Assembly (NCBI GenBank): GCA_964398655.1
Contig: CAYNNG010000008.1
Coordinates: forward strand, 1-63,452
DNA length: 63,452 bases
Direction of reading: 5' to 3'
Source: SFFI01 sp964398655
Lineage (GTDB): Bacteria > Bacillota > Clostridia > Saccharofermentanales > DTU023
Made by a program: the position numbers and the translations under genes. Of the stretch, positions 54,122-62,136 are shown piece after piece; within the stretch, counting starts at the first letter, position 1; each line of letters opens with the position of its first letter. The notes under the pieces were generated by a model. That model was given only the letters and a program-made list of their open reading frames with translations, ran no database searches and was not told the origin of the DNA.

Positions 54122-55663
54122 ATGCACTTTTTACCGATGCTGCTTCTGGCAAATGGAGAGCTTATTGTGACCATAATGATTATCTTCTTTGCCTTAGTTA
54201 TTCCATTTCTCTTAATTGTTTTGAGCGCAGTTTATTTAACCCGGATTTCCCGGATTAGGGCCGATAGTCTGGCTCAAGCGGAAGACTGGGAGGCTGACCT
54301 GCGGGAGGTCCGTCCCAATTCTATCCAGAACTTAGAAGCTGTGGGCAAGGTGATAGAGCAAGAGGAAGATGAAGCTCTCTCTCAAGCCTGGCAGGACTTA
54401 GTTGAGGATAGTAAGACCTTCTTCAAGGGCCGCTGGCTTCCTCCCCTGGAAACCTACTTCAACCCGCAGAGCTTAGAGGGGCCTCAAATTAAGAATCTTC
54501 TAAGCTTTAGAGCGCCAATTTTAATTTTCTCGGTGGCTATTCTGGCCGCTACGGCACTTTTTGTTTACCTGAGGTCGGTGCCTTCCGGCTTCATGCCCGC
54601 TTTGGCTCTTATTCCTCTGGTAGTAGGCCTGGCCTCTTCTCTCTTTCTGGCAAACTCTATCTTAGAACTCCGCTTGGTCCTCACAGAAAAATACCAAAGG
54701 ATCTATTGCGCCTTGTCCAAGGCTCTGCCCATCTATAACAGTCAGCAGGGCGTGGCCCTGCTAGTTGACGAAATGCTGGACCACGAATCCCAGCTTAACG
54801 ACTCGGTCAAACGTCTGGAAGACACCACGGCCCAGATGGCCCAGGCCGACTTTGCCCAGGGTATTTGCCTGTCTGTTCGTCAAATTATGAGCCAGGAGGT
54901 CGCTCCTCCGCTCCGACAAGCTACGGAGGCCTTGGGTGACCTGGCCCGCAACTTAGACCAAAGACAAATGACAGGCATGGAAAAACTCGCGGGCGATTTT
55001 TCTGGCCAGCTGTCCGAAAATCTGGCCCGCCATTTAGGTCCTCTCCGTCAAGAACTACTGGGCCTCAACCAATTAATGGGCAAGACCAGAGACTTTATTC
55101 AAGAATCGGTTACAGTCCTCAATAGCAACCGGGAATATAATGCCCGGCTCAATCAGGAGATTTCTCAGTCTCTCAGGCTTATGACCGCAGCCAAAAACGA
55201 TCTGGCAAATGAAATGTCCGAAGTTTCCCAGAACGTTGCCGTCATGTCCGAAACTGGCGCCAAGATGTCGCAATCTTTCTCCGGAAAAGAAGAAGAACTG
55301 GCCGACCGCATTAAGGACCTTGCCTCTGCCATGCGTGATGCCCTGCAGGTTTTCTCCCACGGTCTGAAAGCCTCATCCGAATCTATTGAATTAGCAGGAC
55401 GCCTCAAGCAGGAACAAGAGCAGCAGTTTGAAGAATTCAGTCGTCAGCTTTCCTCCTTGATTGCCAACCTGGAAGAGATTGACCAGGGTATCAAGACCTC
55501 ATCCGCCAGCTTTACCCAGGAATCTGCCAAATATGTGCAGGATACCCTGCAAAACTTTGACCAAAGCCTGGCCGAAGTGGTGGAGCGCCTGCTCTTTACG
55601 GCTTCTGCCCTGCGTGATGCCGTTGATGCCCTGCCCGCGGCACTAAAACAGATCAAAAGCTAG
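54122..55663 (+). CDS. Three-TM protein with long helical tail, ZorA/MotA-like topology
   Basis: A 513-aa protein I cannot assign to a family with certainty. TM1 spans about 14-40. A cytoplasmic loop (41-130) contains AWQDL (about 89) and YFNPQSL (about 112). TM2 is about 131-150 and TM3 about 157-181. About 330 residues of mostly coiled-coil helix rich in Gln, Ser, Glu and Leu follow. This order, with the W and YFN-like motifs before a TM pair and a long cytoplasmic tail, recalls ZorA and other MotA/ExbB-type stator proteins. The Gly/Thr-rich channel motif expected in TM2 (GxxGTF-like) is absent (FSVAILAATALFVYL). A methyl-accepting protein is less likely, since no MCP hairpin signature is seen. 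AAGGAGG precedes the ATG. The next gene starts four bases after its stop. Confidence 0.7.
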   Translation: MHFLPMLLLANGELIVTIMIIFFALVIPFLLIVLSAVYLTRISRIRADSLAQAEDWEADLREVRPNSIQNLEAVGKVIEQEEDEALSQAWQDLVEDSKTFFKGRWLPPLETYFNPQSLEGPQIKNLLSFRAPILIFSVAILAATALFVYLRSVPSGFMPALALIPLVVGLASSLFLANSILELRLVLTEKYQRIYCALSKALPIYNSQQGVALLVDEMLDHESQLNDSVKRLEDTTAQMAQADFAQGICLSVRQIMSQEVAPPLRQATEALGDLARNLDQRQMTGMEKLAGDFSGQLSENLARHLGPLRQELLGLNQLMGKTRDFIQESVTVLNSNREYNARLNQEISQSLRLMTAAKNDLANEMSEVSQNVAVMSETGAKMSQSFSGKEEELADRIKDLASAMRDALQVFSHGLKASSESIELAGRLKQEQEQQFEEFSRQLSSLIANLEEIDQGIKTSSASFTQESAKYVQDTLQNFDQSLAEVVERLLFTASALRDAVDALPAALKQIKS

Positions 55664-55666
55664 CAA

Positions 55667-56959
55667 GTGAATATGTGGCGAGATAGACAAGATATTCAAC
55701 ACACAGAGCCTGATTCTCCCATGAAGCAGATGGCCCGCCAGCTTTTGGCCTCAGAAGCCGAGGAGGAGGCCAGCGACCAGCTCCATATCCGCCAGGCCAA
55801 TCTGGCAGATCGTTTCGGCGGAGACCAGGGTCTCGTGCAGGAGCTCTTTGCCAATCTAGAGGCCCTGGCAAAGGGAGATGCCTCGCAAGACGGAGCAGCC
55901 GCAGAGCCTGCCACACAAGCTTCCCCTACCTCCCCTACCCAGCCTCCAGCTCCTGACCTTGAGCCTGCCCAGGTAGAAGAGAAGACTGAATTTGCTAAAC
56001 AGGACCTGCAAGACCACCCCATGCTGCGTCCGCTCAAGCTGCGTTTAGCCCCAAATCCACAGGACCACGCGGGCTCCGGCTCCCAGCCTATGGAAGCTGT
56101 TCCCTCCAAGCAGAGCAAGCCCGCGTCTCCACCGCTGGCACCTGCCCCTGTTAGCAGAACTCCGCTTCCTGTCCGGTCCCCGTCTTCCAACAGATTTAAG
56201 AGCCAGCTCTCTCCAGACCAATCCCGCCAAGTCAAGGAAGGGACCCGGCAAATTCTGGAGCAGAACCGCAAGCCCGGCACCCGCAAACTAGGCCAAGGCC
56301 GCTTTAGCAGCCTGCAAGACGCTTTGGTCTTCAGCCGTGGGCAATTCCCTCTGCCCAAGGAAATTCAACTGAGGCAAAAGCCAGAGCACCAGACTTGGCT
56401 GCTCAGCCAGGTTCAAGCCTGCCATAACGAACAAGCGCTCCGGCGCTTTGCCTCCAGCTTGTCTACCAAAGACCTGGCCATTCTCTTCCCCAGTCTGGCC
56501 AGCCTGAAAACCGGCTCCGTCATAGACAAGCTTTTGCGCATTATTGCCCTCCGGGCCAGTAAATACCTTTATCTGCAGGGTTGGATCACCCTGCAATACG
56601 CCTATCCCCGGTCTACGGTCCAAAAGGGTCTAGCCTTGCTATGCGAGATTTTAGAAGACAAGAATCCCCGGCCCCAAAATCTGGCAGATCTGGACTACCA
56701 GGGCCTAGTGCTCGGGCCTGAGCGTTTTGACTGGGAATCTGTCCACCTCATTTCGGAGATTAGTCTGCCCAATACCCGGCATTTCATGTCCTCTATCATC
56801 AAATATCTGCGCGATTCTGGTCTGACCGGCTCTGAGTTTTTCCAACGTTACGGTATTTACCGCGACCTGGCCTTGGGGCAAGCAATTATCAGTCAATGGG
56901 ATATGGCGGTCTTTGAATCCAATCTGCACAGCAACAACCCTCTGCAGAATTTATTTTAA
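55667..56959 (+). CDS. Unknown protein: Pro-rich linker plus C-terminal helical domain
   Basis: A 430-aa protein, unrecognised. Residues 1-60 form a charged helical segment; about 60-200 are Pro/Ser/Ala/Gln-rich and probably disordered; about 205-430 form a helical domain containing LRRFASSLSTKDLAILFP, GWITLQYAYP and SEFFQRYGIYRDL. The W..LQ..YP pattern faintly recalls the EH-signature domain of ZorC, but I cannot confirm this. No signal peptide or TM is present, so it is cytoplasmic. It begins with GTG four bases after the preceding stop (ATG two codons on), without a clear Shine-Dalgarno, implying coupled translation with the coiled-coil membrane protein and a shared function. Confidence 0.7.
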   Translation: MNMWRDRQDIQHTEPDSPMKQMARQLLASEAEEEASDQLHIRQANLADRFGGDQGLVQELFANLEALAKGDASQDGAAAEPATQASPTSPTQPPAPDLEPAQVEEKTEFAKQDLQDHPMLRPLKLRLAPNPQDHAGSGSQPMEAVPSKQSKPASPPLAPAPVSRTPLPVRSPSSNRFKSQLSPDQSRQVKEGTRQILEQNRKPGTRKLGQGRFSSLQDALVFSRGQFPLPKEIQLRQKPEHQTWLLSQVQACHNEQALRRFASSLSTKDLAILFPSLASLKTGSVIDKLLRIIALRASKYLYLQGWITLQYAYPRSTVQKGLALLCEILEDKNPRPQNLADLDYQGLVLGPERFDWESVHLISEISLPNTRHFMSSIIKYLRDSGLTGSEFFQRYGIYRDLALGQAIISQWDMAVFESNLHSNNPLQNLF

Positions 56960-57042
56960 AATCTGATTACTGTTCTGGCATAATTATAAGCAGACCCTGT
57001 TACTGCTGGCGACAAGTTCCAGCTAGGAAGTGGAGGTTGCTT

Positions 57043-58371
57043 ATGCCTAATCTTAAACGTGCCAAGGATAATTTATCCCAGGCTGTATCTTTTCCCACGA
57101 TCTCGCATTATGATCTCGCGGACATGGACTTGGATAGCTTTACCGCTTTTGAGCATTTTCTGAGTGAAGCCTATCCCTTGGTGCATCAGCACCTAACTAA
57201 GACCGTAGTCAACGGCCACGGTCTGGTTTTCTATTGGCCGGGAGATCCAGAAAATCCACACCTGCCCTATCTTTTAACCGCCCACTACGACGTAGTCCCC
57301 GTCTTGGAGGAAGGTTGGCCTCAGCCGCCTTTTTCTGGCTACCAGGACCAGGACCGTATCTGGGGCAGAGGTACATTAGACGATAAGGGCTCGCTGATTG
57401 CCATTTTAGAGAGTGTAGAAACCCTACTAGCGGAAGGCTTCAAACCTGCCCGAGATGTTTATCTGGCCTTTGGTTTTGATGAAGAGTGCAACGGCTACAA
57501 GGGGGCCGGGCAGATCGCCAGTTACTTTAAGGAACAAAATATCCATTTCGCTTGCGTCCTTGATGAAGGCGGGGCCGTCTCCGAGGGCTCCTCTCTGGGG
57601 ATTGCGCGTCCGGTAGCTGTAATTGGTCTGGCCGAAAAAGGCAACTCCTCCTTCCGCTTTAGCTTTAAGGGTGCAGAGGGCCACTCGGCTACCCCACCTG
57701 CCCACACCGCCTTGGGCAAAATGGCGGCCTTTATCCATGATGTGGAAAACCAACCCCAGCCTTATCGCTTGACTCCCTTAATTGAGCAAATGCTGAGGAC
57801 TATAGCCCCCGAAATGCCTGGCCTGGCAGGTTTTGCCGCCAGCCATCCCCAGACTTTTGCCCCTCTGCTCAAGAAAATTTTAGCCAAGAATCCTCAAACT
57901 CAGGCCATGCTGAGAACTACGGTGGCTTTTACCATGGCGGACTGTGGTCAAGCCCCCAACGTACTGCCTTTAGATGCCAGCTGCGTGGCCAATGTACGTA
58001 TCCTGCAGGGAGACAGCGTAGCTAAGATGAGCGAATGGTTTAAGTCGCTGGGCCATGACTTCAGCCTCGAAGTTTTGGCTGGTGAAAATCCTACTAAAGC
58101 TGCCTCCATTGATGGCCAGGCCTATCAGCACTTGACCTCAGCCATTGCTCAGGTATTTCCAGAGGCCCTGCCTCTGCCCTACCTCATGACCGGGGGTACA
58201 GACTGCCGCCACTATGAAGAGGTAGCAGAGGCCAGTTACCGCTTTATGCCTGCCTATCTTACCGGGGCAGAGCTCAAGCTAATGCACGGCACAGGCGAGT
58301 TCCTTTCCTATGACAACCTAGAGAATATGCTCAACTTCTACGAAGCTTTTCTGCGCCAGCTGCCGGCCTAA
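57043..58371 (+). CDS. M20-family metallopeptidase
   Basis: Two-zinc amidohydrolase/peptidase of the M20 family (442 aa), closest in pattern to the carboxypeptidase Ss1/PM20D1 type. Metal and catalytic motifs are TAHYDVVP (His and Asp), RGTLDDKG (bridging Asp), FGFDEECNG (catalytic Glu and metal Glu), CVLDEGG, and a C-terminal LMHGTGEF (His). A dimerisation domain lies at about 205-330. TTG at 57037 opens the frame, but the ATG at 57043 has GTGGAGG upstream. It is followed by two membrane proteins, which suggests use of peptides or N-acyl amino acids taken up by them. Confidence 0.9.
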   Translation: MPNLKRAKDNLSQAVSFPTISHYDLADMDLDSFTAFEHFLSEAYPLVHQHLTKTVVNGHGLVFYWPGDPENPHLPYLLTAHYDVVPVLEEGWPQPPFSGYQDQDRIWGRGTLDDKGSLIAILESVETLLAEGFKPARDVYLAFGFDEECNGYKGAGQIASYFKEQNIHFACVLDEGGAVSEGSSLGIARPVAVIGLAEKGNSSFRFSFKGAEGHSATPPAHTALGKMAAFIHDVENQPQPYRLTPLIEQMLRTIAPEMPGLAGFAASHPQTFAPLLKKILAKNPQTQAMLRTTVAFTMADCGQAPNVLPLDASCVANVRILQGDSVAKMSEWFKSLGHDFSLEVLAGENPTKAASIDGQAYQHLTSAIAQVFPEALPLPYLMTGGTDCRHYEEVAEASYRFMPAYLTGAELKLMHGTGEFLSYDNLENMLNFYEAFLRQLPA

Positions 58372-58397
58372 TTAACACTATTAGCACTATTAGCACT
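58371..58397. repeat. Three 9-bp tandem repeats
   Basis: ATTAACACT, ATTAGCACT and ATTAGCACT run directly from the M20 stop codon to the Shine-Dalgarno of the next gene. They set the spacing between the two genes. Confidence 0.75.
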
Positions 58398-58409
58398 AGG
58401 AGATAAATT

Positions 58410-59141
58410 ATGGATTTTAATGTTAATCACCCTCTTTTCTTTGCCTTGGCGGGATTGGTCATCCTTTTCGTGCTGGGACAATCTGTTTTCTTTTTGATCA
58501 AGGCCTATAAAGAGGCCAGACGTTTAGGTCTGGCCAGCAACGTCCTGCGCAAGGTCATGGTGGGGTCTGCGGTATTTTCGGTCGCTCCCGCAGTTGCTAT
58601 TTTGCTAGGCCTGGTCACTCTGTCCAAATTCCTGGGTCTGCCCCTCCCCTGGATGCGTTTGTCCGTCCTGGGAGCCCTAACCTATGAACTACCCGCTGCC
58701 AGCTCCGCAGCCAAGGCCATGGACATCCCCCTTAACCAAACAGTTACCGATCCCCAAGTCTATGCCACCATTGCTTGGGTTATGACACTGGGTATCCTCT
58801 CGGGGATCTTGGTCATTCTTTTCTTCCAAAAGAAGATGGAACAGGGCCTGGATAAGGTCAAAACCAAGGACCAAAAGTGGAGCCAGATTATGATGGATTC
58901 CCTCTTTTTAGGCATGATCGCCGCCTTTATGGGCATGGTTTTTTCCGATATCCGGTCCGGACTTGTGGGCTGGATCCCCGTATTCGTCATGCTCTTTTCC
59001 GCCTTGGTCATGATGGTTATCGGTCTTTTGGTCAAGAAACTCAAATGGACCTGGCTGGAGAATTACGCCATGCCCTTATCTATGTTGGCCGCCATGGCTT
59101 TTGCTATTCCCCTAACCTCCTGGATTACGGGAAATCTTTAA
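58410..59141 (+). CDS. DUF5058-type membrane protein
   Basis: A 243-aa integral membrane protein with about six or seven helices, matching the pattern I recall for DUF5058. It begins MDFNVNHPLFFALAGLVILF, then a basic loop (YKEARRLGLASNVLRKVM), and contains PAVAILLGLVTLSKFLGLPLPW and YELPAASSAAKAM. No transporter motif of a named family is seen. AGGAGA precedes the ATG. With the next gene, 12 bases downstream, it probably forms a two-subunit membrane complex. The M20 peptidase upstream hints at a peptide or amino-acid substrate (inference). Confidence 0.75.
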   Translation: MDFNVNHPLFFALAGLVILFVLGQSVFFLIKAYKEARRLGLASNVLRKVMVGSAVFSVAPAVAILLGLVTLSKFLGLPLPWMRLSVLGALTYELPAASSAAKAMDIPLNQTVTDPQVYATIAWVMTLGILSGILVILFFQKKMEQGLDKVKTKDQKWSQIMMDSLFLGMIAAFMGMVFSDIRSGLVGWIPVFVMLFSALVMMVIGLLVKKLKWTWLENYAMPLSMLAAMAFAIPLTSWITGNL

Positions 59142-59153
59142 AGGAGCTGACTC

Positions 59154-59828
59154 ATGACTAAATTAAAACAAGCGCAAAATTACCGCGAGCGCGTACACGT
59201 ATGGGGCAGGGTCTCCTTGGTCCTGGCCTTGATCATGTTTATTTCCTACCCTTTAGTTTTATGCATCCATTTTGATGCCTGGCCGGGCTGGTGGCCCGTG
59301 TTTAAGGGACTTTTGGGCGTCGCACCCATTTATTGGACCGTGGGCATTATCGAGGCCTTAACTTTTGGGCCCATGCTGGGTTCAGGCGGTGCCTACCTGG
59401 GCTTTGTCACCGGCAACCTTACCGCCATGAAGGTTCCTGCGGCTATTCGGGCCCAGCAGGTCAGCAAAACTGAAGCTAATACGCCCGAGGGAGAAGTTAT
59501 CGCGACTATCGCGATTGCCATCAGCTCTATCGTGACCACCCTCATACTCTTCATTGGCATGCTCTTGCTCACCCAGCTGCAGCCAGTCCTGGAATCCCCC
59601 GTTCTGGCTCCGGCTTTTGACAACATCCTGCCTGCCCTTTTCGGCGGTTTGGGCGTGGTCTTCATTGCCAAGGATTGGAAAATCGCCGTAGCGCCAATCG
59701 CTATTATGCTCCTGGTTTTCCTGCTCTTCCCCCAACTGGCGGGGGCTGTGAGTGTCTTAGTCCCGGTATCCGCCCTGATCACCTTAGGGGTTTCGCGGAT
59801 CCTCTATAAGAAGGGCTATCTGGATTAA
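59154..59828 (+). CDS. Membrane protein, partner of the DUF5058-type protein
   Basis: A 224-aa protein with about six helices, unnamed. Features are a basic N-terminus, a Trp-rich first loop (DAWPGWWPVFKGLLGVAP), a Gly-rich re-entrant-like stretch (GPMLGSGGAYLGFVTGNLTAMKVP), and a final SRILYKKGYLD tail. The GxGGAYxGFxxGN stretch is the best candidate for a substrate or ion path. AAAGGAG precedes the ATG. It ends the M20-DUF5058 unit at a strong terminator. Confidence 0.7.
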   Translation: MTKLKQAQNYRERVHVWGRVSLVLALIMFISYPLVLCIHFDAWPGWWPVFKGLLGVAPIYWTVGIIEALTFGPMLGSGGAYLGFVTGNLTAMKVPAAIRAQQVSKTEANTPEGEVIATIAIAISSIVTTLILFIGMLLLTQLQPVLESPVLAPAFDNILPALFGGLGVVFIAKDWKIAVAPIAIMLLVFLLFPQLAGAVSVLVPVSALITLGVSRILYKKGYLD

Positions 59829-59852
59829 AACTTTTCATACAGGCAAGCTAAA

Positions 59853-59890
59853 AATAGGCCAGCTCCTGAAGAACTCAGGGCTGGCCTATT
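59853..59890. terminator. Bidirectional terminator
   Basis: AATAGGCCAGC / GCTGGCCTATT with inner CCTGA/TCAGG pairing, flanked by A- and T-rich sequence. It separates the convergent membrane-protein and pyrophosphatase genes. Confidence 0.8.
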
Positions 59891-59935
59891 GCTTAATTTG
59901 TAAAAGACGAGAACTAGCCAAACACTAGTTAGAAC

Positions 59936-61606
59936 TTAGGCGTTGTTATCCCGCAGGTACTGGAGGAGCTTAGGCATGACCTGGTTTTTACGCGAAACTA
60001 CGCCTGCTTGGAAAGTATGGGCTTCTCCTGCCTTGTTGGGGAAGATCAACTCAATGATTTGTTTACCCGGTCCCCCCGCATAGAAGATCGAGCCGGAATC
60101 TCGGGCCGAGGTAAACATCATGGCCCAGAGATAGGCTCCTTCCTTAGCCGCTTCTTCTTCCAGTTTTTCTTCCATATGGCCGGTAATGGAGTTAGCTTCA
60201 TTCAAGCGGTACATGGTGTGCTGGGAAATCAGGACCTTCTTGTCCCCTACCTGGTATTCCTTAATGTCATTGCGAATGAGCTTATCCAGATCTTCCAGGA
60301 GTTTCTGGGAAGAAGCAGCAAAGATATCCGCCGCAAGTTCCGCAGGATCCAGGTCAGTATACTCTGCCCAATGCTTAGCCAAACGCACATCCTGGGCAGT
60401 GGTCGTAGGAGACTTAAAGTTTAAGGTGTCGGCAATAATGGCCGCGAGTAACAAACCAGCAATATCCTTGTCCGGCTCGATGCCCTGCTCTAAGAACATC
60501 TCACTGATAATGGTGGCCGTAGCTCCGACAGGTTCGTTGCGTACATATATGGGGTTATCCGAGGTGAGGTCGCCCAGGCGGTGGTGGTCAATAATTTCCA
60601 CAATTTCCCCTCTATCAATATGGGGCACAGACTGCTGGGAGTCATTGTGGTCCACGAGAATGAAGCGGCGTCTGGGTGCATTGAGGACGCGGTATCTGGA
60701 AGTCAGGCCTAAGACGCGGTTTTCTTCATCCACCACAGGATAGGCCCGGTGCCGGCTCTGCAGCATTTTGGTCCGTACATCGTCCACGAACTCTGCATTG
60801 TTGAATGCGATCGTATCCTTCTCCATGACGGCCGAGACCGGGATAGCATAGTAGATATAGCGTGAAGTATTCATGGCCCCGTGGCCCGAGAGGATGAGGG
60901 CACACTGTTTGGCCCTGGCCTCCTGCATAACCATAGGGGCAATCTCCTTGGTCCACACTAAAACCAAAGCGGCTGCACCCTTACGGATGGCCTCTAGCTG
61001 GGCATTTGTGTCGTTGCCCAAGATCACGATCCTGCCCTCCAAGTCATAGAATTTGAGGTTGTTGGCGGAGAGGGCAATGATAGAAACTTTACCGTTATGG
61101 CCCGTTTCTTCCGGGGCGTAGATCAGCTTGCCGTCAATGGCTTTCACAATATTTTCAATCGGCGTCTCACCCAAGAGGTCAATCGCTCTTTCCGTATCTA
61201 AGAGCAAGATCTTGCTAAGAGATGAGTTGGTGACCATTCCCAGCAGCCGACCCTTGGAATCCTGAACGGTAAAGACCTTCTTGTCTCCGTCGGCATATTT
61301 CTCCACTACTGTACGCAAAATATCACCAGGGCTCACGGCATTGCCATCATCCAAATCAGTTTCATCAATCTGGGACCGGGCATCGGTAATTAACAAGGGG
61401 TCCGCTTGATTAAAACGCTCAAGGAGATAGGCAGATTCCGGCGTAAGCTCACCCAGACGGCAGGGCACGATATTGGCTCCCTGCTTATGGCGGAGGTGGG
61501 CATAGGCGATAGCTGACACAATACTATCTGTATCAGGGTGACGGTGGCCAGTGACATAAGCCACACCGCCCCCCTTAGCACCCAAGAGTAAGTGATCACA
61601 AGACAT
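59936..61606 (-). CDS. ppaC: Manganese-dependent inorganic pyrophosphatase with CBS/DRTGG insert
   Basis: Family II pyrophosphatase (DHH superfamily), 556 aa rather than the basic 310. The N-terminal metal motif is GHRHPDTDS (about 20-28). A regulatory insert follows: CBS domain, DRTGG-like domain (ALSANNLKFYDLEGRIVILG), second CBS. The DHH motif IIDHHRL comes next, and the C-terminal DHHA2 domain ends with the substrate-binding SRKNQV. CBS-containing enzymes of this family are regulated by adenine nucleotides and, with DRTGG, by diadenosine polyphosphates. AGGAGA precedes the ATG. Confidence 0.93.
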   Translation of the reverse strand: MSCDHLLLGAKGGGVAYVTGHRHPDTDSIVSAIAYAHLRHKQGANIVPCRLGELTPESAYLLERFNQADPLLITDARSQIDETDLDDGNAVSPGDILRTVVEKYADGDKKVFTVQDSKGRLLGMVTNSSLSKILLLDTERAIDLLGETPIENIVKAIDGKLIYAPEETGHNGKVSIIALSANNLKFYDLEGRIVILGNDTNAQLEAIRKGAAALVLVWTKEIAPMVMQEARAKQCALILSGHGAMNTSRYIYYAIPVSAVMEKDTIAFNNAEFVDDVRTKMLQSRHRAYPVVDEENRVLGLTSRYRVLNAPRRRFILVDHNDSQQSVPHIDRGEIVEIIDHHRLGDLTSDNPIYVRNEPVGATATIISEMFLEQGIEPDKDIAGLLLAAIIADTLNFKSPTTTAQDVRLAKHWAEYTDLDPAELAADIFAASSQKLLEDLDKLIRNDIKEYQVGDKKVLISQHTMYRLNEANSITGHMEEKLEEEAAKEGAYLWAMMFTSARDSGSIFYAGGPGKQIIELIFPNKAGEAHTFQAGVVSRKNQVMPKLLQYLRDNNA

Positions 61607-61676
61607 AGAACAGTCTCCTCTGTCTAAAGTTATGGCTAGCTAGATTGTAGCTCAAATCAGAGTATCATTCAGCAGG

Positions 61677-61931
61677 TGGCAGACTTTCGCAAATTTGGAG
61701 TTGGTAAAATTCCTGCAAATTTTCAAGTAGTGGAAGATTTATCTGAGCTGAGCATCTTCTCTAAATTTGGATTCTACGAATCGCCGACAAGTTTTCAAGT
61801 AGTGGAAGGTGCTTCTCCCCAAGCAGCCACTCAAATCACCCATTACCTGAAAACTTGTATGCAACACCACCCACTAGTTGAAATTTTTCTGTGAGCCCCA
61901 TCCACTAGCTGCAAATTTGTCTGTAAAACAG
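61677..61931. repeat. Dispersed repeat family: 72-bp pair and 31-bp array (right locus)
   Basis: Two imperfect 72-bp units each contain CAARTTTTCAAGTAGTGG (61716-61733 and 61788-61805). Beyond them, inverted in orientation, units start at 61839 (CCCATTACCTG), 61870 (CCCACTAGTTG) and 61901 (TCCACTAGCTG) at exact 31-base steps. The core CCACTAGTTGAAAATTTG is shared by both orientations and by 21185-21277. A 72-codon frame (61676-61894) crosses the units and reads FQVVE twice, which I take as a by-product of the repeats. Confidence 0.7.
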
Positions 61932-62136
61932 GAAAAAACAAATTACAGAGATAATGCGTCCGCCAAGCATGACCAGCACCAGTTGTAGTAAATTAAAAGA
62001 GCCCCTTTCAGTGCTCTCTTTTTGGCAAAGGAACTAACTATTGATAAAATGCACCGGTCAAATCAAATCGTTAAAAGATGCACCGCTTTTGCACACCCCT
62101 ATGGAGTTGTCACCATATCTGCCTTTATCAGTTTAA
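61932..62136. other. Intergenic stretch before the recombinase remnant
   Basis: No gene is supported. It holds a weak hairpin (61996-62023) and AT-rich sequence. A 37-codon frame beginning near 62051 resembles nothing I know. Confidence 0.5.
61996..62023 (+). terminator. Weak terminator-like hairpin
   Basis: AAAGAGC / GCTCT with a ten-base loop, followed by CTTTTT. No gene upstream on the plus strand needs it, so it may be a remnant of the element next door. Confidence 0.35.

Noticed and set aside
54122..55663. A methyl-accepting chemotaxis protein
   Set aside because: The helical tail lacks the conserved MCP signalling hairpin, there is no periplasmic sensor domain, and no che genes are nearby.
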